A stretch of DNA of 64,000 nucleotides from Thermoproteota archaeon (GCA_027491415.1 JAOZFH010000050.1:1-64000); one strand, 5' to 3'; counted from the stretch's first letter, positions 41,867 to 49,640 are shown. Numbers and translations are program-made. Notes: generated from the sequence alone by a model not told the origin.

Positions 41867-42397
41867 GTGCTCGCCCGGAAGGCCCTCTCGGTTCTCTGCG
41901 CGTCGCTCGGCATCGTGTACCTGGCCCAAGACCTGGTCCTCGCCTTCTCCGTCGAGGTGGCCCCGGTCTGGCTCGTCCTGGAGAACACCTTCTTCGCCTT
42001 CGCCTACGTCAGTCTCGGGACCTTCAGAACCCTTAAGAGGTCGGAGATTGTCCTCTCCGCGGTTGCGGGGTTCAGCGCGGGGAGGACAGTTGACTCGATT
42101 CTGGACGCGTCTGCCCCGGCCTACCTACGTGCGCTTCGCTCGGCCCTGGCCCTGGTGGCGCTGGCGGTCGTGGGTCTGTCTTGGGCCTCTATCTCGTGTG
42201 CTGGGGATGGTAAGAGAGAATGCCGGGGAGAGCTGGGGCGAGATAGAGCGGATGAGCAGGCGATTCATGAAAGGAGGAGTGAGGACTCAACGCCGCCAGC
42301 ACCTGCCGCGCGCCGATCCGCTGGCTCCAGGCGGAGGAACCTGAGGGATCTATCTGCCCGCCGGTCGAGTCGGCCCCGGGGAGGACCCCATCCCTAG
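41867..42397 (+). CDS. Membrane protein with Arg-rich tail
   Basis: A 176-residue protein with four membrane segments in the first 110 residues (ALSVLCASLGIVYLAQDLVL, LVLENTFFAFAYVSLGTF, VLSAVAGFSAG and ALALVALAVVGLSWASI), then a polar Arg/Ser-rich tail. GTG at 41867 is 27 nt from the centre of the TATA-like ATTTTATAAT (41835-41844). The tail looks unlike a folded domain; a frameshift near 42210 that ends the natural protein early cannot be excluded. No family recognised. Confidence 0.55.
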   Translation: MLARKALSVLCASLGIVYLAQDLVLAFSVEVAPVWLVLENTFFAFAYVSLGTFRTLKRSEIVLSAVAGFSAGRTVDSILDASAPAYLRALRSALALVALAVVGLSWASISCAGDGKRECRGELGRDRADEQAIHERRSEDSTPPAPAARRSAGSRRRNLRDLSARRSSRPRGGPHP

Positions 42398-42419
42398 GCC
42401 CCCGTGATTGCGTGACGAG

Positions 42420-42752
42420 CTACTCATCCAGCAGTCCCATCTCGCTCCTCAGCGATCCCACCCTCCTGACTCCGAACTCGACGTACCCGAGTTCTGCGAA
42501 CCACTCCTTGTGATCGTCGCCTAACATTCGATCGGACCCGTCTCCCCGACGAACTCCCCGCCGGTCATTCTGAACCTCCCCCTCAAGGCTCCCGGATCTC
42601 GCCTTGGCGGACTCCGGGCCTCTTCGAGTCCTCTGAGCCTCTCCCAGCCTCTCAAAGTCGGACCTCAGCTCGTCGTCCATAAGGCCGAAGCCCTTTGGAG
42701 TAGAGGTTGTCGCCGAGGAGGGGGACTCGACGACCTTCAAGTGCCTCAGCAC
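42420..42752 (-). pseudogene. Probable remnant of a coiled-coil/nuclease-like (DUF3782-type) gene
   Basis: The open frame begins with helical MDDELRSDFERLGEAQR; in a second frame the next stretch reads GALRGRFRMTGGEFVGETG, and the first frame resumes with HKEWFAELGYVEFGVRR. Joined, they resemble the helix plus nuclease start of archaeal DUF3782 proteins. The match is weak and the frame changes indicate decay. Confidence 0.3.
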
Positions 42753-42789
42753 CTACTCGGACCTCCCAACCCCCCAGAGCCCTCCTTGG

Positions 42790-43432
42790 GATGAGCGCCC
42801 AGCAAGCGATAACGGTCCTAGGCGCCACCCAAGCCCTTCTGGACTGAGTAAAGACTTAGCTGAAGGGATGGTCGGGAGAGACGAGGAGATTGACAAGTCC
42901 TATCCTACTTACTGATAGGCAGGCAGGCCTCCGCCGCGGTGTCCAGGAGGCTCGAACCTGAGGATTTCGACCTCAGGTAGGTCACCGACGCTCTCGGCTA
43001 CAGGCCGGCTGCCAAGGCCGTTGAGAGGACTGGAGATCACGCCGCTAAGGTGGCCAAGACGGCCATCAAGCTTGGGGATCCGCTGCCAAACCTGGAGAAG
43101 CTGAGGAAACTCGCGAGACTTGGAGCCGAGATTCTGAACAACTCGACGAAGGCCTCGTATCTCTGGGCAAAGGGAAGGCACGGTACGCGCTGAAGAAGTC
43201 CGCAGAGATCCCCCAAGCTCGGAGACGGCATACTCGAGGACACCCTTGGTCTCAGGCGCCCTGAGGGAAAGGAAGGTTAGGCCCGGCTTGCCCTCAAGAG
43301 CCTCGGGAGGGTGGCCGAGTACGGAGCTGCTGTGGCCGAGGTCGCTGTGGACCTCCGGGCTGGTTGCCATTTACCCATCCATGCCCCCACGCCTTCAATC
43401 TCCCCCCTCACGAAGTCCCCCGAAGGCAAGTG
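42790..43432 (+). pseudogene. Shattered PhoU-like phosphate regulator gene
   Basis: Consecutive fragments follow the PhoU order. SKDLAEGMVGRDEEIDKSY (frame from 42850) shifts to YLLIGRQASAAVSRRLEPED then FDLR and an in-frame TAG at 42978. DALGYRPAAKAVERTGDHAA, KVAKTAIKL and NLEKLRKLARLGAEILNNST follow and end at TGA 43191; after further lesions KSLGRVAEYGAAVAEVAVDL completes the second three-helix repeat. The two ER.GDHA/GRVAEYGA helices are the PhoU metal-binding hallmarks. At least four lesions are visible. No pst transporter genes remain next to it. Confidence 0.75.
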
Positions 43433-43609
43433 ACGGAGCCGCAGAAGCCGGGACCTCTTCTCAGCCTAAATGCAGATAAAGAAGCAAAGCAGATCGTCTG
43501 CGCGTCCTTCCATACGAGAGCTTAGCGAAAAATCCGGTATCCGCCTAAGGCTTTGACGACCGAGAGTGGGGCACCAGCAGTTGAACAAAACGGTATACAG
43601 CATCCAGTT

Positions 43610-43634
43610 GTTTACCTAATAGGTAAACTTTATA
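43610..43634 (+). promoter_or_regulatory. Promoter with perfect palindromic operator
   Basis: GTTTACC-TAATA-GGTAAAC (43610-43628) has exact 7-nt arms and overlaps the left edge of the TATA-like AACTTTATAG (43626-43634). The ATG of the first gene is 29 nt further on. A dimeric repressor here would block the TATA box; the HTH at the C-terminus of the second gene product is a natural candidate. Confidence 0.65.
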
Positions 43635-43658
43635 GCCCTCGAGTTCGGGGAGGTCTCA

Positions 43659-44138
43659 ATGCGGTCGAGCTGGCGTATCCCCCTCGAGCTCCTCGCGGGA
43701 GCGGCTGCGGCGATCCCGATAACCCTGACAGGGAGAGTCCCTGACCATGCACCCTTAGACCTGGGCTTCGTAGTGAAGCTGCTATTAGCGTGGCTCTCAA
43801 CAATGATGCTCCCATCTGCCGCAATCTCGGCGCTCTCGCTCGTCCTAGGGGGAGAGAGAATAAGGGAGAAATGCGGGGGGCTGCCAGCCGGAGGGAGGAT
43901 AATCGGCTACCTCGAGAGGAGCGTCATCTTCTCTGTGTTCTTGATTTCCAAGATCGAGGACATCCCGCTGAAGGACGTGATGAACGTCTTGGGCCTGCTG
44001 GTGGCCGGAAAGGCCATCTTCCGGTTCTCCAGAGCGGAGGAGAGGGTGTGCGCCGACTGGCACATCATCGGAACCTTCTCGAGCCTCCTCGCCGGAACCG
44101 TGATGAGCTGGCTGCTCCTGTCTCCGCTGGTGGGATGA
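43659..44138 (+). CDS. DUF3307-like membrane protein
   Basis: A 159-residue protein with about four membrane helices. The second half has the layout of the C-terminal part of DUF3307 proteins: GGRIIGYLERSVIFSVFLIS, LLVAGKAIFRFSRAEE and DWHIIGTFSSLLAGTVMSWL (the usual family pattern is G..IG.LER, AAK...RF, EY.LIGTLLS). The N-terminal half is shorter than in bacteria. It overlaps the next gene (ATGATG across the stop), a SatD-like protein; DUF3307 and SatD genes are also neighbours in bacteria. The function of the pair is unknown. Confidence 0.65.
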   Translation: MRSSWRIPLELLAGAAAAIPITLTGRVPDHAPLDLGFVVKLLLAWLSTMMLPSAAISALSLVLGGERIREKCGGLPAGGRIIGYLERSVIFSVFLISKIEDIPLKDVMNVLGLLVAGKAIFRFSRAEERVCADWHIIGTFSSLLAGTVMSWLLLSPLVG

Positions 44139-44803
44139 TGCCGGTGGCGGTCGTGGTGGACCTGTCTGGCTCCAGAAAGATGGAGGTCCGGAAGAAGGTG
44201 AGGCTCTACGGTGAGATAGGGAGGCTGCTGGGGGAGTCCCATAGTAGGTTCCGGAGGGAGTGCCTAGTCAGACCGGCTCTTACGGCGGGGGACAGCGTGG
44301 AGTTCTTGGTGAACTGGTGGCGACCGCCGACGTTCTTTCTCCACGCCCTAAAGGTCTCAGTCCCAGACGTAGAGTTTCGAGTCGGCGTCGGAGCGGGGGA
44401 GGTTCACGTGCTAGGAGAGAGCGCAGACGAGTGCGACGGACCGGCGTTTTGGAGGGCCCGCGAGGCTCTCGAGGATCTAAAGTTGATCAGGGGTGTGGGG
44501 AGGGAGTCTATAGCAGACCTCAAGGTGGACCCCTCTGCCGGCCCTTCCGACGTCCACTTGGCGGGGGTGATATCTCTGACGGTCGGCCTCCTGGCCAACA
44601 TGTCCGAGAGGAAGCTGGCCTACTGTTACCATCACGCCTGGCTCGGCGAGAAGATGAGCGACATAGCCAGGGAGTTTGGGGTGACGAGGGGAAACGTCAG
44701 CAAAGTGCTCAGGGGGACCGACTGCCGCTTGCTGGTGAGGCTCGCCGCCCTCGGCCCCGTTGAACGCCCGCAGTCAAGCGCCCGGCGGACGCTACGCCGA
44801 TAA
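44135..44803 (+). CDS. SatD-family protein with C-terminal helix-turn-helix
   Basis: A 222-residue protein. The N-terminal part follows the SatD pattern: VAVVVDLSGSRKMEVRKKVR, LTAGDSVEFLVNWW, EFRVGVGAGEVHVLG and CDGPAFWRAREALEDLKLI. Order and spacing (D.SxSR, GD.F, R.GvG.GE, GpAf.rA) also recall class III nucleotide cyclase-type folds. The last 60 residues contain an HTH: KMSDIAREFGVTRGNVSKVL. It is translationally coupled to the DUF3307-like membrane protein. It may be a sensor-regulator that binds a nucleotide and the operator at 43610; this is inference. Confidence 0.7.
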   Translation: MMPVAVVVDLSGSRKMEVRKKVRLYGEIGRLLGESHSRFRRECLVRPALTAGDSVEFLVNWWRPPTFFLHALKVSVPDVEFRVGVGAGEVHVLGESADECDGPAFWRAREALEDLKLIRGVGRESIADLKVDPSAGPSDVHLAGVISLTVGLLANMSERKLAYCYHHAWLGEKMSDIAREFGVTRGNVSKVLRGTDCRLLVRLAALGPVERPQSSARRTLRR

Positions 44804-45076
44804 TCGCGTCGGCGTAAATTTCCCCCAAAACGGCTTGATGCTTTTCTTTGGAAGATCAGATCGATCCCGTGCCCACGGAACCTCCCTAGAGGTAAGCCTG
44901 ACCCCCGGCCGGATATACCACCCGAACGGTGGCTATGTGGGGGCAGAGCACCAGCGGCGCTTCACCTTGATGACCCCATGCAGAGAGTCCGTTAACGTTG
45001 GCTCCGTGATCTTCATGGCGAGCTCATAGCCCCTCCGGTATCTGCAGTTGGAATCTAGAGTAGGAAAAAGTTAAAT
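44804..45076. other. Intergenic region without an intact gene
   Basis: About 270 bases in which no frame has a convincing start or family. The plus-strand frame 44760-45029 has coding-like stretches but no homology that I recognise. The right end carries the AT-rich promoter of the next vapBC operon (TATA-like AGTTAAATT near 45069-45077). Confidence 0.4.
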
Positions 45077-45095
45077 TACATTTTGAGAAAATGTA
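45077..45095 (+). promoter_or_regulatory. Palindromic operator of second vapBC operon
   Basis: TACATTTT-GAG-AAAATGTA is a perfect palindrome with 8-nt arms. It begins at the end of the TATA-like GTTAAATT and covers the expected transcription start, 17 nt before the vapB ATG. Autorepression by the AbrB-type antitoxin is likely. Confidence 0.65.
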
Positions 45096-45111
45096 GCCCG
45101 GAGCGATCGGA

Positions 45112-45366
45112 ATGATAGTGAGGAGGAGGGTGGGCCCGAAGGGGCAGATAGTCATTCCCAAGATAATCAGGGAGTTCCTCGGGATGGAGCCCGGAACAGA
45201 GGTCCTTCTGGAGGTCCAGGAGGACAGGCTCATAATCAGACCCAGCATGGATCCGGCTGACTTCGTCAACGAGTTCTGCTCGCAGGTGAAGGAGAAGCTG
45301 ACTGGAGAGGTGAATCTGGAGAGGATCTTGGAGGAGGAGGTGGAGGAGAGGGTTGCTCTACGTTGA
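45112..45366 (+). CDS. vapB: AbrB/SpoVT-type antitoxin (VapB)
   Basis: An 84-residue antitoxin. The AbrB hairpin domain is RRRVGPKGQIVIPKIIREFL then GMEPGTEVLLEVQEDRLIIR; the tail DPADFVNEFCSQVKEKLTGE and ERILEEEVEERVALR is helical and would bind the toxin. The stop overlaps the TTG start of vapC by 14 nt. Not closely similar in sequence to the antitoxin at 686-916. Confidence 0.88.
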   Translation: MIVRRRVGPKGQIVIPKIIREFLGMEPGTEVLLEVQEDRLIIRPSMDPADFVNEFCSQVKEKLTGEVNLERILEEEVEERVALR

Positions 45367-45757
45367 CTCCAACGTGTTCATCTACCCCGCGATCTACGAC
45401 CCAGGAGATGAGCGGGCTAAGAGGTCGAGGGACCTCCTGCTGAAGATAGCTTCGGGCGAGGTGGAAGCTAGCACCTCGCTCCTCACGTGGGATGAGGTAG
45501 TCTGGGTCGTTAGGAAGCTGGCTGGCGTCGAGGCCTCCGTAAGGCAGGGCGCTCTCCTGCTCAAGTTCCCACACCTCAGGTTCCTCTCCTTGACGGAGTC
45601 TACGGTATTGAGGGCGCAGATGATCATGGAGGAGTACGGGCTCAAGCCCAGAGACTCGCTGCATGCGGCGTCAGCCCTGGAGAGCGGGATTAGGATCGTA
45701 GCGAGCTACGACGAGGACTTTGATAGGATAAGGGGCATAGAGAGGGTGGAGCCCTAG
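45353..45757 (+). CDS. vapC: VapC-type PIN-domain ribonuclease (toxin)
   Basis: A 134-residue PIN protein with D5 (LYVDSNVFIYP), the acidic DE pair in LLTWDEVVWVV, D in LKPRDSLHAASAL and the final ASYDEDFDRI motif, all normal for active VapC. The start is TTG at 45353, inside the antitoxin gene, so its translation depends on vapB. Confidence 0.88.
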   Translation: MLYVDSNVFIYPAIYDPGDERAKRSRDLLLKIASGEVEASTSLLTWDEVVWVVRKLAGVEASVRQGALLLKFPHLRFLSLTESTVLRAQMIMEEYGLKPRDSLHAASALESGIRIVASYDEDFDRIRGIERVEP

Positions 45758-45828
45758 CCCACGCCCAGCCACGATCCGGTCGGGGAGAGTCGGGCCTCTC
45801 CCCATCGCCGGCTCCGACGCGGTCGGGG

Positions 45829-46263
45829 CTAGCTCTCCATGACCCTGATCAGGCCCCTCACCGCGTCTTCAATGCCCTCCCCCAGGCCCTCGATTAGACC
45901 CAGCGCCCGGGCGGCCTCGACCACCTCCCTGCAGTGCCTCCGGCCGTCTCTCCCCGGGCAGAGGGGCTCCATCCCGAAGATCACCCTGAGGCCCCTCCCA
46001 GGAACGTAGATCGCGTAGATCCTGAGCGCCAGCTGCCTGCTCCTCATCACGGCGAGTCCCCTCACCGCATCCATCCTGATAAGGTCGGCATTCAGGGACT
46101 CGGTCATCTCGACGAACCAGGCCGCCAACCTCGCCCTGGCGTCCCTCACAGCCTTGTTGACGGCCTGCCTCGAGGTCCCCAGCTCCCTGGCGGCGTCGGC
46201 CTCGCTGAGCCCCCTGGCCGTAAGGAGCCAAGCCTGCTCCATCCTCTCAGGAAGTCTCGGCAT
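45829..46263 (-). CDS. Tfx-like helix-turn-helix regulator
   Basis: A 144-residue archaeal regulator. The HTH is LTARGLSEADAARELGTSRQ then AVNKAVRDARARLAAW, of the type seen in the Tfx family; the C-terminal part (RQLALRIYAIYVPGRGLRVI, CPGRDGRRHCREVVEAARAL) with two cysteines may sense a signal. ATG at 46263 (MPRLPERMEQAWLL) was chosen because homology starts there; it overlaps the stop of the preceding membrane-protein gene by 17 nt. It is the third gene of an operon with two paralogous membrane proteins and may control it. Confidence 0.75.
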   Translation of the reverse strand: MPRLPERMEQAWLLTARGLSEADAARELGTSRQAVNKAVRDARARLAAWFVEMTESLNADLIRMDAVRGLAVMRSRQLALRIYAIYVPGRGLRVIFGMEPLCPGRDGRRHCREVVEAARALGLIEGLGEGIEDAVRGLIRVMES

Positions 46264-47071
46264 TTGCGACGGCCTCCGATAAGGCTTCTCTGAGCTTAAG
46301 GGCGTCAACTTCAGTGAGAGCCAAGACGTACAGGGTTTCGCCGTCGGAGAACCTCAGCTTGAAGGCCGAGTGCGCCGGAACTCTCCTTCCGCTAAGTAAC
46401 AGCCCTGCCACGCCTAGGGCGCCGAGGCACGCCGGCACGATTGGGAACTCGCCCGAGTAAGATTGTGGGGGCACTCTGGCGATGAAGGACGACGCCGCAA
46501 CGGCTACCGAGCTCAGGCACGCGGCGAGGCGCAGTCTGTGGCCAAGTCCCCTCACCCTGCCGAGAGCGGGAGAGGCCAGGAGCGTGAGCGAGGTAGAGCT
46601 GAGCGAGACCGCCGCAAGGACCGCGGCTGGAAGGGCCAGCGGGCTGGGCCACGACTTCGAGAAGCCCCACCAGAACACGATCGTCTCTGCCGCCAGCTCG
46701 CCGAGCGTAATGGCGGTGAGCCCAGGTATCCTCCTAAGAGCAAAGTAGCCCTTAGTTGACGTGATCTCAACAAGCTCCACTACGTCGGCGAGCCTGAGCC
46801 TGCGCTCTGGGGATATCCTCCTCCTGAGCACTAGCTCGCCGTTCGAGACCTCCACCATGGCGGCGCTCAGCGCGATGGCGGCCATACCAAGCGTCATGCC
46901 GGCGGCTAGAACCCCGTATATCTTGAGGAGACTGCTTGCTCTCGTCATAGAGGCTACAAGCGCGTATACAACGCTCCCGGAGAGGGCGGCCCACCCCACC
47001 GCAGCTAGCGGTAGCCTAAGGCCAGACCATGGGGCTGCAGACAGGCCGCCGTCACACCTCACTCTCGGCAC
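46247..47071 (-). CDS. Membrane protein, paralogue B of tandem pair
   Basis: A 274-residue protein with about six helices. Shared features with the preceding gene product: WSGLRLPLA near the start, LRLADVVELVEI, RRIPGLTAITLGE, WWGFSKSWPSPLALPAAVLA in mid-protein and a C-terminal strand-helix FKLRFSDGETLYVLALTEVD then ALKLREAL. The layout, membrane helices with two cytoplasmic beta-rich segments, recalls PH-like archaeal membrane proteins. The start is GTG at 47071, overlapping paralogue A by 20 nt with a GGAG site before it. Confidence 0.6.
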   Translation of the reverse strand: MPRVRCDGGLSAAPWSGLRLPLAAVGWAALSGSVVYALVASMTRASSLLKIYGVLAAGMTLGMAAIALSAAMVEVSNGELVLRRRISPERRLRLADVVELVEITSTKGYFALRRIPGLTAITLGELAAETIVFWWGFSKSWPSPLALPAAVLAAVSLSSTSLTLLASPALGRVRGLGHRLRLAACLSSVAVAASSFIARVPPQSYSGEFPIVPACLGALGVAGLLLSGRRVPAHSAFKLRFSDGETLYVLALTEVDALKLREALSEAVANAETS

Positions 47072-47852
47072 CTCCTAGCGCTCTAACGAGGGCATCCCTC
47101 AGTTCTGAGACAGTCTCTCCCCTCATGACTATCACGTACACGCTCCCGTCGGCCAGCCTGATCAGCAGGAGGTCCCTCATCCTCCTTGGAGCGATCGCAA
47201 AGGCCGCCGAGAAGAGCAGCCCGGCGCATCCGAGCACTACCAGAATCTTGTCCACGCCAGCTGGCGCATCGGCGGATGCGAGCAAGGCAATTAGCCCCGC
47301 CGAAATGCCCAGAGCGTGTCTGAAGTCAAGCCTCCTGCCCCCGCTTGGAGAGATCAAGGTGATCAGCATTGCGTACTGCAGCGAGAGCGCCCCAGCTAGA
47401 GAGGCTGGCAGGGTGAGTGGAGAGGCCCACACCTGCGCCAGCGACCACCACAGGGCTGCCCAGCCAGACAAAGTCGATACGGCTGTGGATAGCGCCAGAC
47501 CAGGCAGTCTCCGCGCGAGGACGAACCCCGACAGCTCTCCCACGTCCGCAAGCTCCACAACGTCGGGGAGCCTGACGACCCTCTTGAGCAGGCCGTAGCT
47601 CAGGATCAGCGACTGACCTGAGACCTTAGCCTCCTTACCGCCCGCGGCCAGGAGAAGGGCCGCTCCCACCGCTATCAGGATGCCGGATGTCAGGGCAACG
47701 TCACTTCTCTTGACGACCCAGGACGCAAAGCCCAGCGGTATTGCCGCGCTGATCGAGCACATTGCCGCGGAGACCAGCGCCAGGGGCAAGCCAGACCAGG
47801 GGGCTGGCCACGCCGGTGGGCAGCGGGCGGACGCCCTCACCCGCGTCGTCAC
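47052..47852 (-). CDS. Membrane protein, paralogue A of tandem pair
   Basis: A 266-residue protein, first gene of the operon. Parallel features with paralogue B: WSGLPLALVSA, VRLPDVVELADVGEL, ARRLPGLALSTAVSTL, WWSLAQVWASPLTLPASLAG and LLIRLADGSVYVIVMRGETV. GTG at 47852 was chosen because the TATA-like TTATATTA (47878-47886 on the minus strand) lies 29 nt upstream; the longer frame includes that promoter. The palindrome at 47867-47876 covers the expected start of transcription. Confidence 0.6.
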   Translation of the reverse strand: MTTRVRASARCPPAWPAPWSGLPLALVSAAMCSISAAIPLGFASWVVKRSDVALTSGILIAVGAALLLAAGGKEAKVSGQSLILSYGLLKRVVRLPDVVELADVGELSGFVLARRLPGLALSTAVSTLSGWAALWWSLAQVWASPLTLPASLAGALSLQYAMLITLISPSGGRRLDFRHALGISAGLIALLASADAPAGVDKILVVLGCAGLLFSAAFAIAPRRMRDLLLIRLADGSVYVIVMRGETVSELRDALVRALGGAESEV

Positions 47853-47866
47853 CTCTGTCAACCTAA

Positions 47867-47886
47867 GTAAGCTTACATAATATAAC
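47867..47886 (-). promoter_or_regulatory. Promoter and palindrome of the paralogue/Tfx operon
   Basis: The 10-bp perfect palindrome GTAAGCTTAC (47867-47876) is directly downstream, on the minus strand, of the TATA-like TTATATTA (47878-47886). It is a plausible operator for the Tfx-like protein encoded at the end of the operon. Confidence 0.5.
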
Positions 47887-47964
47887 CCCTTCCTAGGCCG
47901 GGCCCTCCTCCTGAAACGAGCCTCGTACGCGCTTGCAGCCCGCGCCCGGCCGTGTGAGCCCGGT

Positions 47965-48405
47965 TCATCGCCCGGATCTCCGTCCACCTGCTGATCCAGC
48001 TGCCCGCACGAACTCATCCAGGGGTATGAGGCCAAGGCCGAACTGTGACATCCTCTCGAAATGCCTCAGGTTTCCCGTGACCAGGCCGACCCCGAGCTCA
48101 ATGGCGCTAGCCCCGACTATGAGGTCGCGGAACTCCAGCCTCTCCCCGCGCCTGGTGAGCTCCAGGTCAACCATGAGGGCCCTCCTCAGGATCGTCTGGG
48201 AGATCGGGACGACCTCGTACACCCGCTCGAGGGCCCCCTTCTCCTCGTCTAAATCCCTCCCCAGGTAGGCTAGACCGAAGAGATACTCGTATAGGGTTAT
48301 CTGGGAGATTAGGCACCTATACCTGTCCAAGACGGTAGACAGGGTCTCAGGCCTCCTGTGCAGCTCAATGAGGGCGTCCGTGTCTAGTAGGACCTCCTCC
48401 ACCAC
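47965..48405 (-). CDS. vapC: VapC-type PIN-domain ribonuclease (toxin)
   Basis: A 146-residue PIN protein: LLDTDALIELH with the first Asp, ITLYEYLFGLAY with the conserved Glu, RLEFRDLIVGASAIEL with the third acidic residue and VTGNLRHFERM, the usual end of this VapC subgroup. The short tail GSAGGRRSGR is basic and may be disordered. The gene overlaps its antitoxin by 22 nt. Confidence 0.88.
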   Translation of the reverse strand: MVEEVLLDTDALIELHRRPETLSTVLDRYRCLISQITLYEYLFGLAYLGRDLDEEKGALERVYEVVPISQTILRRALMVDLELTRRGERLEFRDLIVGASAIELGVGLVTGNLRHFERMSQFGLGLIPLDEFVRAAGSAGGRRSGR

Positions 48406-48617
48406 GACCCCCTCCTCTCCCGCACCACCTCCCTGAGCTTCTCCGCCTCGCGATCGCGGAGCATGAGCCTGTCCACGAGCTCCCTCGCTTTTGAGGTCCT
48501 GTGCTCCTCCACAAGCTTGACTATCACTTCCTCGTAGGTTCTAAGGCCGAGCTCCTCCTTCATCCTCTTCAGCATCGCGAGGGTCTCGCGGGAGATCGTG
48601 AGGGTGGTCCTGCCCAT
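48384..48617 (-). CDS. vapB: VapB-type antitoxin
   Basis: A 77-residue antitoxin unlike the AbrB type at the other two loci: TTLTISRETLAMLKRMKEEL, GLRTYEEVIVKLVEEHR and a charged helix LMLRDREAEKLREVVRERR. The beta strand followed by two helices fits a ribbon-helix-helix-type DNA-binding start. ATG at 48617 is preferred to ATG 48638 because the TATA-like ACTTAATAG (48641-48649 on the minus strand) would leave no room for a message starting at 48638. Confidence 0.75.
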   Translation of the reverse strand: MGRTTLTISRETLAMLKRMKEELGLRTYEEVIVKLVEEHRTSKARELVDRLMLRDREAEKLREVVRERRGSWWRRSY

Positions 48618-48640
48618 CCGGGCGGGGGATGAGGGCATGC

Positions 48641-48666
48641 ACTATTAAGTATTGTGAATGTAATAC
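48641..48666 (-). promoter_or_regulatory. Promoter of third vapBC operon with inverted repeat
   Basis: GTATT and AATAC, separated by 8 nt (48649-48666), flank the upstream side of the TATA-like ACTTAATAG. The repeat lies before, not after, the TATA box, in contrast to the AbrB-type operons in this window. Confidence 0.45.
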
Positions 48667-48809
48667 GGAGCCGGCCGGGGCGGTTGCCCTGCCCTCGCCG
48701 TCCTGACGTCTGACCGAGGGCCCGTGGCCCACCCCGCGGAACCCAAGGAGAAAAACCCTTAAGTTCTGGTTTATGCTCCTCAGCCAAAGGAGCGGAGGCC
48801 CAGACGGAG

Positions 48810-49238
48810 ATGAGAGCCGGGGATCTTGTCAAGGGGGCAAGGGCAGGCGGCTTCTCAGGACTTATCCTGGGCGCCCTCTCCGTGCCCATCAACTACTACC
48901 TCCTCGCCGTGAAGTACAGGGGAGAGATCTCGGAAGCCCTCGGGAGGCCCTACTATCCCAGCTTGGAAGGGCTGTTCTTGATCGGAACTCTCACGGCTCT
49001 GATATTCGCGCTGTGCGGCGCCCTCTACGCCGTCTCCTACGAGAGGCTACCGCCTAGGAGCCCCTTCTGGAAGGCGTTCATATTCGGCTCCCTCGTTTTC
49101 GTGGGTTCCCGGGTCGGCGATCTGGTCGTAGACTACCCGCTCTCGCGCGGCCTGGTGCTCGAGAGCGCGACGTGGTCTGCCCCCATGTGCCTGCTCGTAT
49201 GGCCCTACTTCACCAGCAGGCTATATCACCGGAATTAG
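48810..49238 (+). CDS. Membrane protein of unknown function
   Basis: A 142-residue protein with four helices (GGFSGLILGALSVPINYYLL, LFLIGTLTALIFALCGALYA, FWKAFIFGSLVFVGSRVGDL and SAPMCLLVWPYFTSRLY). A TATA-like GTTTATGC lies near 48768-48775, giving a short leader before ATG 48810. No family recognised. Confidence 0.6.
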   Translation: MRAGDLVKGARAGGFSGLILGALSVPINYYLLAVKYRGEISEALGRPYYPSLEGLFLIGTLTALIFALCGALYAVSYERLPPRSPFWKAFIFGSLVFVGSRVGDLVVDYPLSRGLVLESATWSAPMCLLVWPYFTSRLYHRN

Positions 49239-49239
49239 T

Positions 49240-49640
49240 CGAGCTAGTCCGCTCGACGGCAGAGAGCCTCCTGGGAGCTGAGTGCCTCTCATCACCGTCG
49301 TGAAATCCCTATTTCGCGACGAAACGGCGGAACCTGGGTGAAAAAGCGGGGGCGAGGGGCCTCGAGGAGGCCCTCCTGGCCGCCAGGCTTGGGGACTCGG
49401 AGGCTCTGAAGAGGCTGCAGAACTCCTGAGGTCGGCGGCGGGGGAGCTCGAGGTCCTGGCCGAGGCTTGGAGAGGAAGCATTGTTACCCATACTGGGTAA
49501 CATCTTCCCCGATATAACGGAGTCATAAAAGAGCCTACGGGAGATGATCCTATGTAGGCTCCTCCCCCCTCCTAGGGGAGGGGGGAAATCCATAAGTCCG
49601 CGTCGCCACGTAGGGCTCGGCATCCGAGCCTTGGAGGTCG
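49240..49640. other. Non-coding or decayed stretch with a winged-helix gene remnant
   Basis: No intact gene. On the plus strand, GLEEALLAARLGDSEALKRL ends at a stop near 49429 and a second frame gives SAAGELEVLAEAWRG. On the minus strand at 49316-49361, FSPRFRRFVAK is followed by a stop; this copy matches a repeat at 51995-52039. A strong inverted repeat (CCTCCCCCCTCC-TA-GGGGAGGGGGG, 49560-49585) may be a terminator. Confidence 0.4.

Noticed and set aside
42930-42960. tRNA-like T-arm sequence (AGGCTCGAACCT) in the decayed zone
   Set aside because: No acceptor, D or anticodon arm fits around it, and the segment is explained as part of the PhoU-like remnant.
39219-43816. Identical 14-mer ATGATGCTCCCATC at 39219 and near 43803
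   Set aside because: Several 14-nt matches are expected by chance in 64 kb; one copy is at a start codon and the other inside a gene in another context.
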